The notes: generated from the letters alone by a model not told the origin. A stretch of DNA of 64,000 nucleotides from an uncultured Muribaculaceae bacterium (GCA_910584665.1 CAJUBL010000001.1:1-64000); one strand, 5' to 3'; positions 1 to 8,603 are shown, counted from the first letter of the stretch. Numbers and translations are program-made.

Positions 1-51
1 AGCACCTGACTGTTAATCAGGGGGTCGTTGGTTCAAGCCCATCCTGAAGCG
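1..51 (+). tRNA. tRNA-Asn(GTT), 3' part
   Basis: The window opens inside a tRNA. The anticodon stem CCTGA/TCAGG (5-9 with 17-21) encloses loop CTGTTAA with anticodon GTT at 12-14, which reads Asn codons. The T arm is at 27-43 (loop TTCAAGC, one T-T mismatch in the stem). The 3' acceptor strand is 44-50 and the discriminator is G51. CCA is not encoded. The D arm and 5' acceptor strand lie outside the window. Confidence 0.88.
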
Positions 52-67
52 CATTGTAAAGCCAATC

Positions 68-108
68 AAGCGGGTTGACAGCATGAGTTGTCGACCCGCT
101 TTCTGCTT
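68..108 (+). terminator. Hairpin terminator after tRNA-Asn
   Basis: A 13-bp stem (68-80 with 89-101, one G-T wobble) with an 8-nt loop lies 17 nt after the tRNA and is followed by the T-rich stretch TTCTGCTT. It probably ends the tRNA transcript. The T tract is imperfect. Confidence 0.6.
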
Positions 109-163
109 ATGTGATGAGATTTAGTCAAAAGTCAGGGGCTGACAGGAATCTGGAATTGAACAT

Positions 164-703
164 ATGGAGAAGAAAAGTATATGGGATCTGGACAGGACCG
201 ATGTCGAGAGTTATCGCGTGACGGAGAAGCTGCCACTCGTGGTTGTGCTCGACAACATACGTTCGCTGAATAATATCGGGTCGATTTTCAGGACTTGTGA
301 CGCGTTCAGGGTTGACCATATATGTCTGTGCGGAATCACAGCTACTCCCCCGTCGGCGGAAATACATAAGACGGCTCTCGGAGCAGAGGATTCGGTGGCC
401 TGGCGATATTATGACACGACGTTGGCGGCTTTGGCGGCGTTGAAGGAGTCTGGCTATACGATCGTGGTATTGGAGCAGGTCAAGGGAAGTGTCGATATGA
501 GAGATCTGCGCTATCCCGCAGGTTCGAGGATCGCGATAGTCGCGGGCAACGAGGTTGACGGAGTGGCTCAGGAGGTGGTCGATGCCGCTGACATGTGTGT
601 GGAGATACCGCAGGAGGGAACGAAACATTCGTTGAATGTATCGGTATCGACAGGTCTGCTTGTATGGGAGAGTTTCAAACTGCTGTCAACATCAAGGAGC
701 TGA
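164..703 (+). CDS. TrmH/SpoU-family RNA 2'-O-methyltransferase
   Basis: This 179-residue protein is a SpoU (SPOUT) methyltransferase, a family that transfers a methyl group from S-adenosylmethionine to ribose 2'-OH in tRNA or rRNA. All three family motifs are visible: NIRSLNNIGSIFRT (about residues 32-45, with the Asn and catalytic Arg), the central IAIVAGNEVDGV (about 126-137), and IPQEGTKHSLNVSVSTG (about 149-165), which forms the trefoil-knot SAM site. It is a minimal protein with no N-terminal substrate-binding extension, so it resembles the small TrmH-like group, and its RNA target cannot be read from sequence. It stands alone between the tRNA and a GH2 gene. The longest minus-strand frame opposite it is a shadow. 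Confidence 0.93.
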   Translation: MEKKSIWDLDRTDVESYRVTEKLPLVVVLDNIRSLNNIGSIFRTCDAFRVDHICLCGITATPPSAEIHKTALGAEDSVAWRYYDTTLAALAALKESGYTIVVLEQVKGSVDMRDLRYPAGSRIAIVAGNEVDGVAQEVVDAADMCVEIPQEGTKHSLNVSVSTGLLVWESFKLLSTSRS

Positions 704-750
704 TAAAAGGAACTTAGAGTGTGTCTGGATTTAACACATGAAAATTAATC

Positions 751-780
751 GAGTGTAAAAGAATCATTTCAAATACACTC
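751..780. promoter_or_regulatory. Inverted repeat upstream of the GH2 gene
   Basis: The 7-bp arms GAGTGTA (751-757) and TACACTC (774-780) are separated by 16 nt and end 14 nt before the GH2 start codon. This may be an operator or a leader hairpin. No T run follows, so a terminator is unlikely. No binding protein can be named. Confidence 0.35.
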
Positions 781-794
781 TTAAATATATTACC

Positions 795-2603
795 ATGAAA
801 AGATTATTACTGATTGTCCAGGGGCTTGCGATGCTGACAGCCCTCACGGCCGGAGCGGAGATACCGCGTGCCGAGTATCCCAGGCCGCAGTTCGAGCGAG
901 CCGAATGGCTGAATCTTAACGGTCGCGACTGGACTTATGAGTTTGATTTCGGCAAGTCGGGCATGAACCGCAGACTGTATGACAGTCATGGATTCAAAGA
1001 CACGATAACGGTCCCGTTCTGTCCCGAGAGCAAATTGTCGGGGGTTGAGTACCGTGACTTTATTCCGGCCATGTGGTATCATCGTACCATACGGATGCCG
1101 CAGGAATGGAAGGGCCGGAGGGTTAAGCTGAACTTCGGCGGAGTCGATTTCTTTGCCGCAGTCTATGTTGACGGAAAACCTGTAGGACGCCACTGGGGCG
1201 GAAGTTCGCCGTTCACATGCGATATCACCGGGGTTGTGGCTGACGGGGAACCCCACGATCTCGTGGTGAGGGTCGAGGATGATCTGCGCGGCGGGACACA
1301 ACCTGCCGGCAAGCAGAGCAGCAACTATTATTCGGCCGGATGTCATTATACCCGTACTACCGGCATATGGCAGACGGTGTGGATGGAGCCTGTCGATGCC
1401 GACGGACTTAAGAGTGTGTATATAGTGCCGGATCTTGATGGCGGTTGTTTTGTGGTGAGGCCTGAATTCAATGGCTTGTCGGAGGGGCAGACCATCGAGG
1501 TGCTCATCAGTGACGGCGACAAGGTCGTGGCGCGTGACCGCCGTAAGGCGTCTCCGGCCATGAGCATCACCATGCCGGTGAAGAAAGCCAGGACCTGGTC
1601 GCCGGAGAGTCCGTTCCTGTATGATGTGGTCATGAATGTCTACGACGGGAGCGGCCGGCTTATCGATACGGTGAATTCATATGCCGGGATGCGTAAGATC
1701 CATGTCGAGGGAAACCGTTACTACCTCAACAACGAGCCGTATTATCTGCGTCTGGTATTGGATCAGGGATTCTATCCGGATGGTGTATGGACGGCGCCTT
1801 CGGACGAGGACCTGCGGCGTGACATAGAACTGTCGATGGCGGCCGGTTTCAATGGGGCGAGACTGCACCAGAAGGTCTTCGAGGAGCGCTTCCACTATTG
1901 GGCCGACAAGCTCGGTTATCTCACGTGGGGTGAATCGCCCAGCTGGGGAGCCAATCTCAACAATCAGCTGTCGGCCCGCAATTTTATGCCCGAATGGAGC
2001 GCGGTGGTGATCAGAGACCGCAATCACCCGTCGATCATAGCTTGGACTCCGTTCAACGAGACATGGGAGCGCCCTGATAACGATGAGGCCGCCATGCAGC
2101 ATGACCGTACGGTGGAGGATGTGTATACCCTTACCCATAACCTGGATTACCGGCCGGTGAACGATTGCAGCGGAAACTATCATGTCATTACCGACCTGTG
2201 GACTGTACACAATTATGAACAGGATCCGGACAAGCTTGCCAGATGGTTTGAGGTCAAGGATGGCCGATACCCGTGTCAGGATCCCCGCCGGGATGTCCCG
2301 TATGCAGGCCAGCCATTCCTTATCGATGAATATGGCGGCATCAAATGGGTCGTGGGCAAGGAGTTCTCTGACAATTCGTGGGGATACGGACAGGGTCCCC
2401 GCACGGTAGAGGATTTATACCGGCGTCTCGAGGGGCTTACCGATGCTATCCTTGCGGTTCCCTATGTGTGGGGATACACATATACCCAGCTCACTGATGT
2501 CGAACAGGAGCAGAACGGTATCTATAACTATGACCGTACGGCCAAGTTTGACATGGATCGTATCAGGGCGATATTCAGCAAGGTTCCCGAGGGGTTCAGA
2601 TAG
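795..2603 (+). CDS. Secreted glycoside hydrolase family 2 (beta-galactosidase/glucuronidase-like)
   Basis: The 602-residue protein has a signal peptide (about 1-21, ending LTAGA). A GH2 sugar-binding jelly-roll follows (about 30-200, WYHRTIRMP and the GGVDFFAAVYVDG turn). Next come an immunoglobulin-like domain (about 205-300) and a TIM barrel. The expected catalytic pair is present: FNETWE with acid/base Glu422 after Asn421, and LIDEYGG with nucleophile Glu512. The length fits short Bacteroidales GH2 enzymes without C-terminal accessory domains. It should hydrolyse terminal beta-linked sugars in the periplasm or at the surface. The exact sugar (galactose, glucuronate, mannose) is not readable. 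It appears monocistronic, closed by the strong hairpin at 2660-2702. Confidence 0.9.
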   Translation: MKRLLLIVQGLAMLTALTAGAEIPRAEYPRPQFERAEWLNLNGRDWTYEFDFGKSGMNRRLYDSHGFKDTITVPFCPESKLSGVEYRDFIPAMWYHRTIRMPQEWKGRRVKLNFGGVDFFAAVYVDGKPVGRHWGGSSPFTCDITGVVADGEPHDLVVRVEDDLRGGTQPAGKQSSNYYSAGCHYTRTTGIWQTVWMEPVDADGLKSVYIVPDLDGGCFVVRPEFNGLSEGQTIEVLISDGDKVVARDRRKASPAMSITMPVKKARTWSPESPFLYDVVMNVYDGSGRLIDTVNSYAGMRKIHVEGNRYYLNNEPYYLRLVLDQGFYPDGVWTAPSDEDLRRDIELSMAAGFNGARLHQKVFEERFHYWADKLGYLTWGESPSWGANLNNQLSARNFMPEWSAVVIRDRNHPSIIAWTPFNETWERPDNDEAAMQHDRTVEDVYTLTHNLDYRPVNDCSGNYHVITDLWTVHNYEQDPDKLARWFEVKDGRYPCQDPRRDVPYAGQPFLIDEYGGIKWVVGKEFSDNSWGYGQGPRTVEDLYRRLEGLTDAILAVPYVWGYTYTQLTDVEQEQNGIYNYDRTAKFDMDRIRAIFSKVPEGFR

Positions 2604-2659
2604 TACGGAAGATGGCGTCACGTGTTATGTGTGGCGCATGGCCGTCGTAACGAAACAGA

Positions 2660-2702
2660 CAGCCCCATGTGTTGAGGCCTGCCGGCTGTACACATGGGGC
2701 TG
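2660..2702. terminator. Bidirectional terminator between GH2 and pepD
   Basis: A perfect 13-bp stem (2660-2672 with 2690-2702) with a 17-nt loop sits between the convergent GH2 and pepD genes. There is no long T tract on either side, so the efficiency is uncertain, but position and stability suit a shared terminator. Confidence 0.6.
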
Positions 2703-2724
2703 GAATGTGAATGGCTGACGGGGC

Positions 2725-4179
2725 TTACATTCCGGCTACTTTTTCGAGAATGCGTCGCAGCTGTTGCCAGAAACGTTCTACTGCAGGTATATGCATCCGC
2801 TCGCTGGGGGAGTGCACGCCCTGGAGGGTGGGCCCGAATGATACCATGTCGAGGTCCGGGTTTACCGATTTAAAGAGTCCGCATTCGAGTCCGGCGTGTA
2901 TTGCCTTGATGGCAGGACGTACTCCGTAGAGTTCCTCGTAGGCATCACAAGCTATTTTCATGATAGGCGAGTCCATATTGGGCTGCCATCCGGGATATCC
3001 TTCGCCATGGGATACGGCTGCGCCGGCGAGTGTGAATACAGCCTCTACCTGGTTGGCGATGTCCCATTTGCGTGATTCCACCGATGAGCGCTGTGAGGTG
3101 CAGACGACGATCTGGTTGTCGCCTTTCATCTTGACTGATGCGAGGTTGGTCGAGGTCTCTACGAGCCCTTCGAGGTCCCGGCTCATTGATATGACTCCGT
3201 GGGGTGCGCAATACAGTGCGCGTATGAGGTTTATCGAAGTATCCTGATCGATGCAGTATTCCGGTTTCTCCACGCTCTCCATTTCAATTGTGAGGGTGGG
3301 CTCGATGCCGGCGTACTCGTTGGCTATGACTGCGCTGTAGTTGTTGAGGGCTATGCGGACCTCCTCTTTTCTGGAGGTGTGTACGCCGACGATGGCGTGA
3401 GCTGCGCGCGGGATGGCGTTGCGCAGGTTTCCGCCGTCAAATTCCGATATTACAACTTCGTTGTCCTTGGCGAGATCCCATAGGAACCGTGCGAGCAGTT
3501 TGTTGGCGTTGGCACGTCCGAGATGTATGTCTCCGCCTGAGTGTCCGCCAAGTCCTTTGGCGATGTCAATCCTGAAGAACTGGAAGTCGGTCGGGGCAAA
3601 TGAGCGTTTGTAGGTGAAGACAGCCATTGTGTCGACACCTCCGGCACATCCTACGAATACCTCGGCGTCATCTTCCGAGTCGAGGTTGAGCAGTATCCTG
3701 CCTCTGACCATATCCTTGCCGAGGTTGAATGCGCCTGTCATTCCTGTTTCCTCGTCGACGGTGACGAGAACCTCGAGAGGACCGTGTACGAGCGTGTCAT
3801 CAATGAGTGCGGCGAGAGATGCGGCTACTCCGATACCGTTGTCGGCTCCGAGAGTTGTGCCGTCGGCGTGTACCCACTCACCGTCGACAATGGTTCTGAT
3901 GGGATTTTTGTCGAAGTCGAACGACTTGTCGTTTGACTCGCATACCATGTCCATGTGGCCCTGCATTATGACAGTCGGAGCGTTCTCATGTCCCGGGGTT
4001 GCGGGCTTGAACATAGCTACGTTGCCAACCTCGTCTGTTTTGGCCTCAATGCCGTGTTTTGCAGCGAAGTCGAGGAGATACTGACGGATTTTTTCCTCTT
4101 TTTTTGAGGGACGCGGCACCTTTGTGATCTCATCGAAGATGCTGAAAACGATCTTGGGTTGCAAATCTGTTACTTCCAT
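2725..4179 (-). CDS. pepD: Aminoacyl-histidine dipeptidase (PepD, M20 family)
   Basis: A 484-residue cytosolic metallopeptidase that splits Xaa-His and other dipeptides. It is full length for the M20C/PepD family. The metal ligands are visible in order: VIMQGHMDMVCE (His, about residue 74), LGADNGIGVA (bridging Asp, about 116), TVDEETGMTGA (catalytic Glu-Glu, about 141) and HSGGDIHLGRANAN (about 214), followed by the lid domain. The end carries GLECGLF with the HSPSERM motif close to the C terminus. It has no signal peptide. It converges with the GH2 gene and diverges from the small membrane-protein gene. Confidence 0.95.
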   Translation of the reverse strand: MEVTDLQPKIVFSIFDEITKVPRPSKKEEKIRQYLLDFAAKHGIEAKTDEVGNVAMFKPATPGHENAPTVIMQGHMDMVCESNDKSFDFDKNPIRTIVDGEWVHADGTTLGADNGIGVAASLAALIDDTLVHGPLEVLVTVDEETGMTGAFNLGKDMVRGRILLNLDSEDDAEVFVGCAGGVDTMAVFTYKRSFAPTDFQFFRIDIAKGLGGHSGGDIHLGRANANKLLARFLWDLAKDNEVVISEFDGGNLRNAIPRAAHAIVGVHTSRKEEVRIALNNYSAVIANEYAGIEPTLTIEMESVEKPEYCIDQDTSINLIRALYCAPHGVISMSRDLEGLVETSTNLASVKMKGDNQIVVCTSQRSSVESRKWDIANQVEAVFTLAGAAVSHGEGYPGWQPNMDSPIMKIACDAYEELYGVRPAIKAIHAGLECGLFKSVNPDLDMVSFGPTLQGVHSPSERMHIPAVERFWQQLRRILEKVAGM

Positions 4180-4286
4180 ATTTAAAAAAGTATTGACTTA
4201 TTGGAAAAGATGTTAAATTCTCTATTATTCGGTGACTAAGATACAAAATATAATTGATAAATTCTCAAGTTTTACTGCAACTTTCT

Positions 4287-4294
4287 TATATTTG
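4287..4294 (+). promoter_or_regulatory. Candidate -7 box for the 4343-5164 genes
   Basis: TATATTTG matches the Bacteroidota -7 consensus TAnnTTTG and lies about 50 nt before the small membrane-protein start. No clear TTTG is seen at the -33 spacing, so this is a weak call. Confidence 0.45.
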
Positions 4295-4342
4295 CAACGC
4301 AAAAGCGCATAAACGGCCGTGTGCCGTACTTTGATAAAGACC

Positions 4343-4501
4343 ATGAAGCTGATGATATTTAGTATATTGATGGTTGGCATAGCGATACTCCTGCTGGGTG
4401 TTAAAGTGCTGTTTGTCAATGGAGCGAAGTTTCCGTCCGGTCATGTCCATGACAACGCCGGGCTGAGGCGCCGCGGTATCGGCTGTCATCGGGAGGACTG
4501 A
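4343..4501 (+). CDS. Small single-pass membrane protein, conserved in Bacteroidales
   Basis: A 52-residue protein. The ATG at 4343 is preferred over the one at 4319 because it puts the hydrophobic segment (about 3-25, IFSILMVGIAILLLGVKVLF) directly at the N terminus. The tail GAKFPSGHVHDN...RRRGIGC resembles a small family seen in Bacteroidales, with a G-x-FP-x-x-H turn and an RGI-x-C ending. I recognise the pattern but know no function for it. It lies 63 nt upstream of the OmpH-like lipoprotein gene on the same strand, so the two may be co-transcribed. Confidence 0.7.
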   Translation: MKLMIFSILMVGIAILLLGVKVLFVNGAKFPSGHVHDNAGLRRRGIGCHRED

Positions 4502-4564
4502 AAGTCCCGCTAAAGTAAGGAATATAGAATAAAACATAAAAACAGAATTTTTAAACCATTCAAG

Positions 4565-5164
4565 ATGAAGAAATTCACAATCGCCGTATTGTCGGCCGCA
4601 CTGGTACTTGTATCGTGCTCAAACAGCAATAATGACAGCCAACAGGGAGAGGTATCGCAGCCGGTGGCGAGCGGTGACTCATTTGAGCCGACAACCAATA
4701 TACGTTATTACAATCTCGACAGCATCATGTCGCAGTACAACCTCTGCAAGGATCTGAACGAGGTCATGATGGCCAAGCAGAATAATATAGAGGCCGAGCA
4801 GCGTGCCAAGACCGCGGAGCTTCAGAGCAAGCAGCAGTCGATCGAGTCGAAGGCCCGTAACAACGGTTACCTTACCGAGCAGAGCTATAATGCCGATATG
4901 CAGAAGTTCCAGTCGATGTATGATCAGGCTCAGCGTTATATCGCCAACCTGCAGCAGGAAGCAGCAGTCGAGAGTGCCAACCAGCAGAAGCAGTTTATTG
5001 ACTCGGTCAACAACTTCCTCGTGCAGTATAATTCCACCCGTCATTATGACGCTATTCTGGTGAAGAGTGTGGGTGATTATTTCAATCCGGCTCTTGATAT
5101 CACCGAGGAGATCGTAGCCGGTCTCAATGCCCGCTATAAGAAGCCTGAGGCAAAGACAGAATAA
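4565..5164 (+). CDS. OmpH/Skp-like periplasmic lipoprotein
   Basis: A 199-residue lipoprotein with signal peptide and lipobox LVSC (Cys19). A Ser/Asn/Gln-rich linker and a compact strand (NIRYYNLDSIMSQY, about 45-58) precede a long charged, Gln-rich helical region (about 60-150). The helices look like the two tentacles of the Skp chaperone, which holds unfolded outer-membrane proteins. The C-terminal YDAILVKSVGDYFNPALDIT is the family's second body strand. It probably acts in the periplasm on outer-membrane protein or lipid traffic. Unlike classic Skp it is membrane anchored. The gene is followed by a strong terminator. Confidence 0.8.
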   Translation: MKKFTIAVLSAALVLVSCSNSNNDSQQGEVSQPVASGDSFEPTTNIRYYNLDSIMSQYNLCKDLNEVMMAKQNNIEAEQRAKTAELQSKQQSIESKARNNGYLTEQSYNADMQKFQSMYDQAQRYIANLQQEAAVESANQQKQFIDSVNNFLVQYNSTRHYDAILVKSVGDYFNPALDITEEIVAGLNARYKKPEAKTE

Positions 5165-5200
5165 ATCTGGCTTTTCAGAAACTTATAAGACACATACAGA

Positions 5201-5240
5201 AAAAAGGAGATGTCCCCTGACGGGTATCTCCTTTTTTTCT
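5201..5240. terminator. Bidirectional rho-independent terminator
   Basis: Stem GGAGATGTCC/GGGTATCTCC (two wobbles, tight loop) is flanked by A6 on the left and T7 on the right. It can therefore stop both the OmpH-like gene (+) and the DUF3298 gene (-) that converge here. Confidence 0.85.
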
Positions 5241-5260
5241 GTATTGTGGGGAACGGGGTC

Positions 5261-6094
5261 TTACTCTGTGAGAGTGGCTATGTCGGTGTTCATCAAGGGG
5301 CGCAGTGTGTCATACGGTATCGTACATGACGGCATTCCTGCGGCATACGGAGCGATTTCATACTGCTGGTAGGTGAACGTTATACCGTCGGGTCCGAAGA
5401 GGGGGAGTGTGTCCGGGAGTTCGAGTTCGAGGGGGTTGATGAGCAGTGCGTCGGCCATATCACCGTCGGGAAAGTCGGGCTCGAAGTACTGTACCCATAT
5501 TTCCTCACGTATTATGTCGGTAAGGTCTGCTATTCCGTCGGGTCTGAAAGTGTTGTCATAGCTGAGAATCATACCGTCGGAGGTACGGAACGAAGCGTTA
5601 AGGGCCGATGTCCCTCCGTGAGCGCCACCCTGATATCCGTAGGCGGTGCAGTAACATGATATGATTGCGGGAGAGGTGTAGGAGATGCCGAACCGTATAT
5701 CGTATTCGTAAGTGGTTGAGAAATCAGATTTCTGGAGTTCGGCGAAGTCGTGTCCGGCCGATGTGAGAAGTGAGTCGGCGCATGTGTCGATAAATTTCTG
5801 TCCGTCTGAAATGGCCGACGGAGTGAGAACGGTGATTTCTCCGCCTGAGTATGAAGCCGACCGGCTGATTGTAGAAGCTATCCACTGACGTACACTGTCG
5901 GCCAGAGCATTTTCGGCCGAAGGATATTGTCCTGTAATAGATACATAAGCCTTTGATTCACCTGCGATCAGGGAGTCTGTAACCGATATCGAATCGGTGG
6001 GCAGAATGCTGTCGCCGGATGTGTAGGCCGAGCGGTTGTTGCATGAGGCAATGACTAAGGTGGCCAGTGCCGGGATGTAAAGCAGATGTTTCAT
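5261..6094 (-). CDS. DUF3298/RsiV-like lipoprotein
   Basis: A 277-residue lipoprotein with lipobox VIASC (Cys18), last gene of the 11534-5261 operon. The N-terminal half (about 45-150) looks like the DUF4163 (PdaC-type) domain. The C-terminal half carries the DUF3298 signature: the YGYQGGAHG turn (about 172-180), TFRPDGIADLTDII, then the closing FTYQQYEIAPYAAGMPSCTIPYDTL. RsiV-type members in other bacteria bind lysozyme, but no anti-sigma part exists here, so a cell-envelope role is only inference. The start is set by the signal peptide, 32 nt after the acetyltransferase gene. Confidence 0.82.
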   Translation of the reverse strand: MKHLLYIPALATLVIASCNNRSAYTSGDSILPTDSISVTDSLIAGESKAYVSITGQYPSAENALADSVRQWIASTISRSASYSGGEITVLTPSAISDGQKFIDTCADSLLTSAGHDFAELQKSDFSTTYEYDIRFGISYTSPAIISCYCTAYGYQGGAHGGTSALNASFRTSDGMILSYDNTFRPDGIADLTDIIREEIWVQYFEPDFPDGDMADALLINPLELELPDTLPLFGPDGITFTYQQYEIAPYAAGMPSCTIPYDTLRPLMNTDIATLTE

Positions 6095-6126
6095 GTGTTG
6101 CTGTTATATTTTTATGATTCTGATTG

Positions 6127-7257
6127 TCATAGGGGAGCGGTGTAGGACCGGCGGCGCTTGTGTTGTTTCCGCTCGAAATATTCCCACTGCTTCTGTACGT
6201 TCTCGTTGCTCTCGAGCTCAGGATTGCTCTCGGCCTGTCTGAATCCGGCTCTCTGGAATGCCGGTATCAGCTCTGTGAACAGCAGCGCGTTCACGCCTTT
6301 TCCCTGATATTCGGGGTCTATCGCCACAAGGAGCAGGTCGACGGTGTCGACATGGCCGAAAAGAGGGCGTATCATATGCCGCCATCCCAAGGGAAAGAGT
6401 CGTCCGCGTGACTTCTGCAGAGCCCGTGAGAATGACGGAAGTGATATTCCGCATCCCACGAGGTGATCATCCGCGTCGACAATAATGCAGAGATTGTTGA
6501 GCTGGATGAGGCCGAGGTATTGCTTGATATAGTGGTCGATCTGGCGTTGTGTGAGCGGCGAGTATCCGTAGAGACGGTCGTAAGCGCGGTTTATGAGATC
6601 GAACAGCTGGTATCCGTAGCGTTCCTTAAGTTCCTTGCGCGACTTCACGTGAGCCACATGGAGATTGAATTTGCGTCTGACTATTTCGGCTATGCGCAGG
6701 TGTTTCTCAGGTATGGCATCAGGTATAGGTATGAGATATTCCACCCAGTCGATGTCCTTTACCATTCCGCGCCGTTCGAGCTGGCGGGGATAGTACGGGT
6801 AGTTGTAGATTGTAGCCATGGTTCCGAGCTGGTCGAATCCCTCGACGAGGAGTCCCTCATAGTCCATGTCGGTGAATCCCAGCGGTCCGACAATGCGGTC
6901 CATTCCTTGTTCCCGTCCCCATTGTGATACGGCGTCGAAGAGTGCGTCTACGACATCGTCGTCATCAATGAACTCGACAAAGCCGAAGCGGAGATCCTTC
7001 CTGCCGGTACGTTCGTTCACCACGTCATTGATAATGCCGGTGATACGCCCTACGGGCCTGTTGTCCCGGTAGGCCATGAACGACTGGGCTCGGCAGAAGT
7101 CGAAGGCCGGATTCCTGTCGGGCGACAGGGTGTTGACATCGTCCGTCACGAGAGGGGGGACGAAATAAGGGTTGCCGCGGTACAGGTCAATGCCGAATTT
7201 TACAAATTTTCTGAGAGCGGCCCTTGTGGCCGGTATCTTTTCAACTGTTATGCTCAT
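6127..7257 (-). CDS. GNAT-fold N-acetyltransferase-like protein
   Basis: A 376-residue cytosolic protein of a Bacteroidota group usually annotated as N-acetyltransferase. The N-terminal part (FVKFGIDLYRGNPYFVPPL, about 18-36) and PVGRITGIIND (about 68-78) are typical. The C-terminal GNAT core has LLLVAIDPEYQGKGVNALLF (about 309-328), an acetyl-CoA pyrophosphate loop of type Q-x-x-G-K-G. The substrate is unknown. It starts 8 nt after the pseudokinase gene, firmly inside the operon. Confidence 0.82.
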   Translation of the reverse strand: MSITVEKIPATRAALRKFVKFGIDLYRGNPYFVPPLVTDDVNTLSPDRNPAFDFCRAQSFMAYRDNRPVGRITGIINDVVNERTGRKDLRFGFVEFIDDDDVVDALFDAVSQWGREQGMDRIVGPLGFTDMDYEGLLVEGFDQLGTMATIYNYPYYPRQLERRGMVKDIDWVEYLIPIPDAIPEKHLRIAEIVRRKFNLHVAHVKSRKELKERYGYQLFDLINRAYDRLYGYSPLTQRQIDHYIKQYLGLIQLNNLCIIVDADDHLVGCGISLPSFSRALQKSRGRLFPLGWRHMIRPLFGHVDTVDLLLVAIDPEYQGKGVNALLFTELIPAFQRAGFRQAESNPELESNENVQKQWEYFERKQHKRRRSYTAPL

Positions 7258-7265
7258 GCTTATGT

Positions 7266-8015
7266 TTATCGTGTTATAATGAAGCCTATGATGCCGAGCA
7301 TGATCACGAGGAATGCGATCATTATTATCAGGCGTCTGTTGGATCTGTTGTCGATGGCGAGTTTCAGTTCCTGAATGTCGCGGTAGCGGGCTTTCGGATC
7401 GGGGTCGGTGCAGCGTGCGGCCACACGTCGCAGCGTGGAGTAGCGGTGCCCGTCGGGAAACCCTTTCAGAGCCTCGGTGAGGACAAGACCGAAGTTGAAG
7501 ATATCTTCTGAGGCCTCGGCCGGTGAGAGGGATGCTTTCTGGTCGAATCCTACGTTGATGAGTTTCAGGTTGCCTATATTCTCGGTGAAGATGATATTCT
7601 CCGGACGTATGGGATGGTGGACGATGTGGTTGGTCTGGATATATTCCATTGCGTCGACAAGCTGGTGGGTGATCTTGCCGATATTATCGTCGGTGACGCG
7701 ATTGGAGTCTATCAGTTTGCGCAGGGAGTCGCCGTATACGTCATCGGTTATGATGCACCGGCCTAATCCGGGGACCTCTTCGTAGTCGTTGATCATGATG
7801 ATGTGCGGATGGGCGATATTGTATCGCACGTCAAACTCCTTGTCGATCATGGCCCGGTACTCGTCCTTGTCGCGGTATTGTTCCTTGAGGGTTTTGAGCA
7901 TAAGCCATTTGCCGTATTTTTTTGCAGTGTAGACGTTGTAGAACTCCTCGTCCCACTCGGGGAGGTGTTCGATCTCGGTCCATTTGAGGTCGGAGGGGGT
8001 GTCGTGGGGACTCAT
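7266..8015 (-). CDS. Membrane-anchored pseudokinase (Ser/Thr kinase fold)
   Basis: 249 residues with a kinase-like fold and a C-terminal transmembrane anchor (about 229-248). Kinase landmarks are traceable but catalytically broken. There is no glycine-rich loop. The ATP lysine is probably Lys41 (LMLKTL) with Glu60. The HRD-x-K-x-x-N loop reads H133-H-P-I-R-P-E-N140, so the catalytic Asp is Pro and the Lys is Arg. The metal-binding DFG reads Asn154-Val-Gly, so its Asp is lost too. The C-lobe still shows EDIFNFGLVLTEAL and the closing Arg of RCTDPDPKARY. It is therefore likely a binding or scaffold domain facing the cytoplasm. Three nt separate it from the DUF4919 gene and eight from the acetyltransferase gene. 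Confidence 0.85.
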   Translation of the reverse strand: MSPHDTPSDLKWTEIEHLPEWDEEFYNVYTAKKYGKWLMLKTLKEQYRDKDEYRAMIDKEFDVRYNIAHPHIIMINDYEEVPGLGRCIITDDVYGDSLRKLIDSNRVTDDNIGKITHQLVDAMEYIQTNHIVHHPIRPENIIFTENIGNLKLINVGFDQKASLSPAEASEDIFNFGLVLTEALKGFPDGHRYSTLRRVAARCTDPDPKARYRDIQELKLAIDNRSNRRLIIMIAFLVIMLGIIGFIITR

Positions 8016-8018
8016 TTT

Positions 8019-8594
8019 TTATAATCTGTTATGAGATTTGCGATATGTGTTGAAATACAGTATGTGCTGTCTCCCGGGATCCTCGTCGAGAGTGAATTTG
8101 ATTGCGTCGATGTCGCCTACGGATGACCTGCCTATGATTTCCCGTGCGCCGAAAATCTCGCGCACAAGGGCTATGGCATCATCGTAGGATGTGACGAAGA
8201 ACGGAGCCTGGGGTATTGTGCCGAGTCCCGAGGCGAGTATGGCGGCGACAAGCATGCTGACGCGTGCCGACAGCACCGGTAGTGATGGGTCTGACGCCGG
8301 TCCGGCTTCGGCGGTCTTCCTGATGTTGAAGTCGAGAGACATGATGTCTGACCTGGAGTCAAAGGCGTGGGAGCATACCGATCCGTAATAAAGGCGGCTC
8401 ACCTCCGGGGTGCCGAGTGTAGGATCTGCTTTTGTGAAGCGGTCAAGCAGAATATCGTAGTCGGCCGGATTGAACGAGATGTCAACGTCGAGGGCTGTGT
8501 AGTCGACCGGAGTGAAAGACTGTGTCTGTGCCGGCAGCCGGCACAGCAGTATCGTGACAAGTATGGCGATATGTCGGATGAGGCAGTCGGGCAT
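8019..8594 (-). CDS. DUF4919-type secreted protein
   Basis: A 191-residue exported protein with a signal peptide (about 1-25, ending AQTQS). The body has the pattern I associate with DUF4919: DYTALDVDISFNPADYDILLDRF, then LGTPEVSRLYYGSV, a central helical region, and the C-terminal KFTLDEDPGRQHILYFN strand. No function is established for this family. Translationally it is wedged between the alkaline phosphatase (9 nt upstream) and the pseudokinase (3 nt downstream), which implies co-expression. Confidence 0.78.
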   Translation of the reverse strand: MPDCLIRHIAILVTILLCRLPAQTQSFTPVDYTALDVDISFNPADYDILLDRFTKADPTLGTPEVSRLYYGSVCSHAFDSRSDIMSLDFNIRKTAEAGPASDPSLPVLSARVSMLVAAILASGLGTIPQAPFFVTSYDDAIALVREIFGAREIIGRSSVGDIDAIKFTLDEDPGRQHILYFNTYRKSHNRL

Positions 8595-8603
8595 GGCGGC
8601 AGT

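Noticed and set aside
125..628. 167-residue open frame on the minus strand
   Set aside because: It lies wholly opposite the TrmH-family gene, has no recognisable domain, and its codon pattern is a shadow of the real gene.
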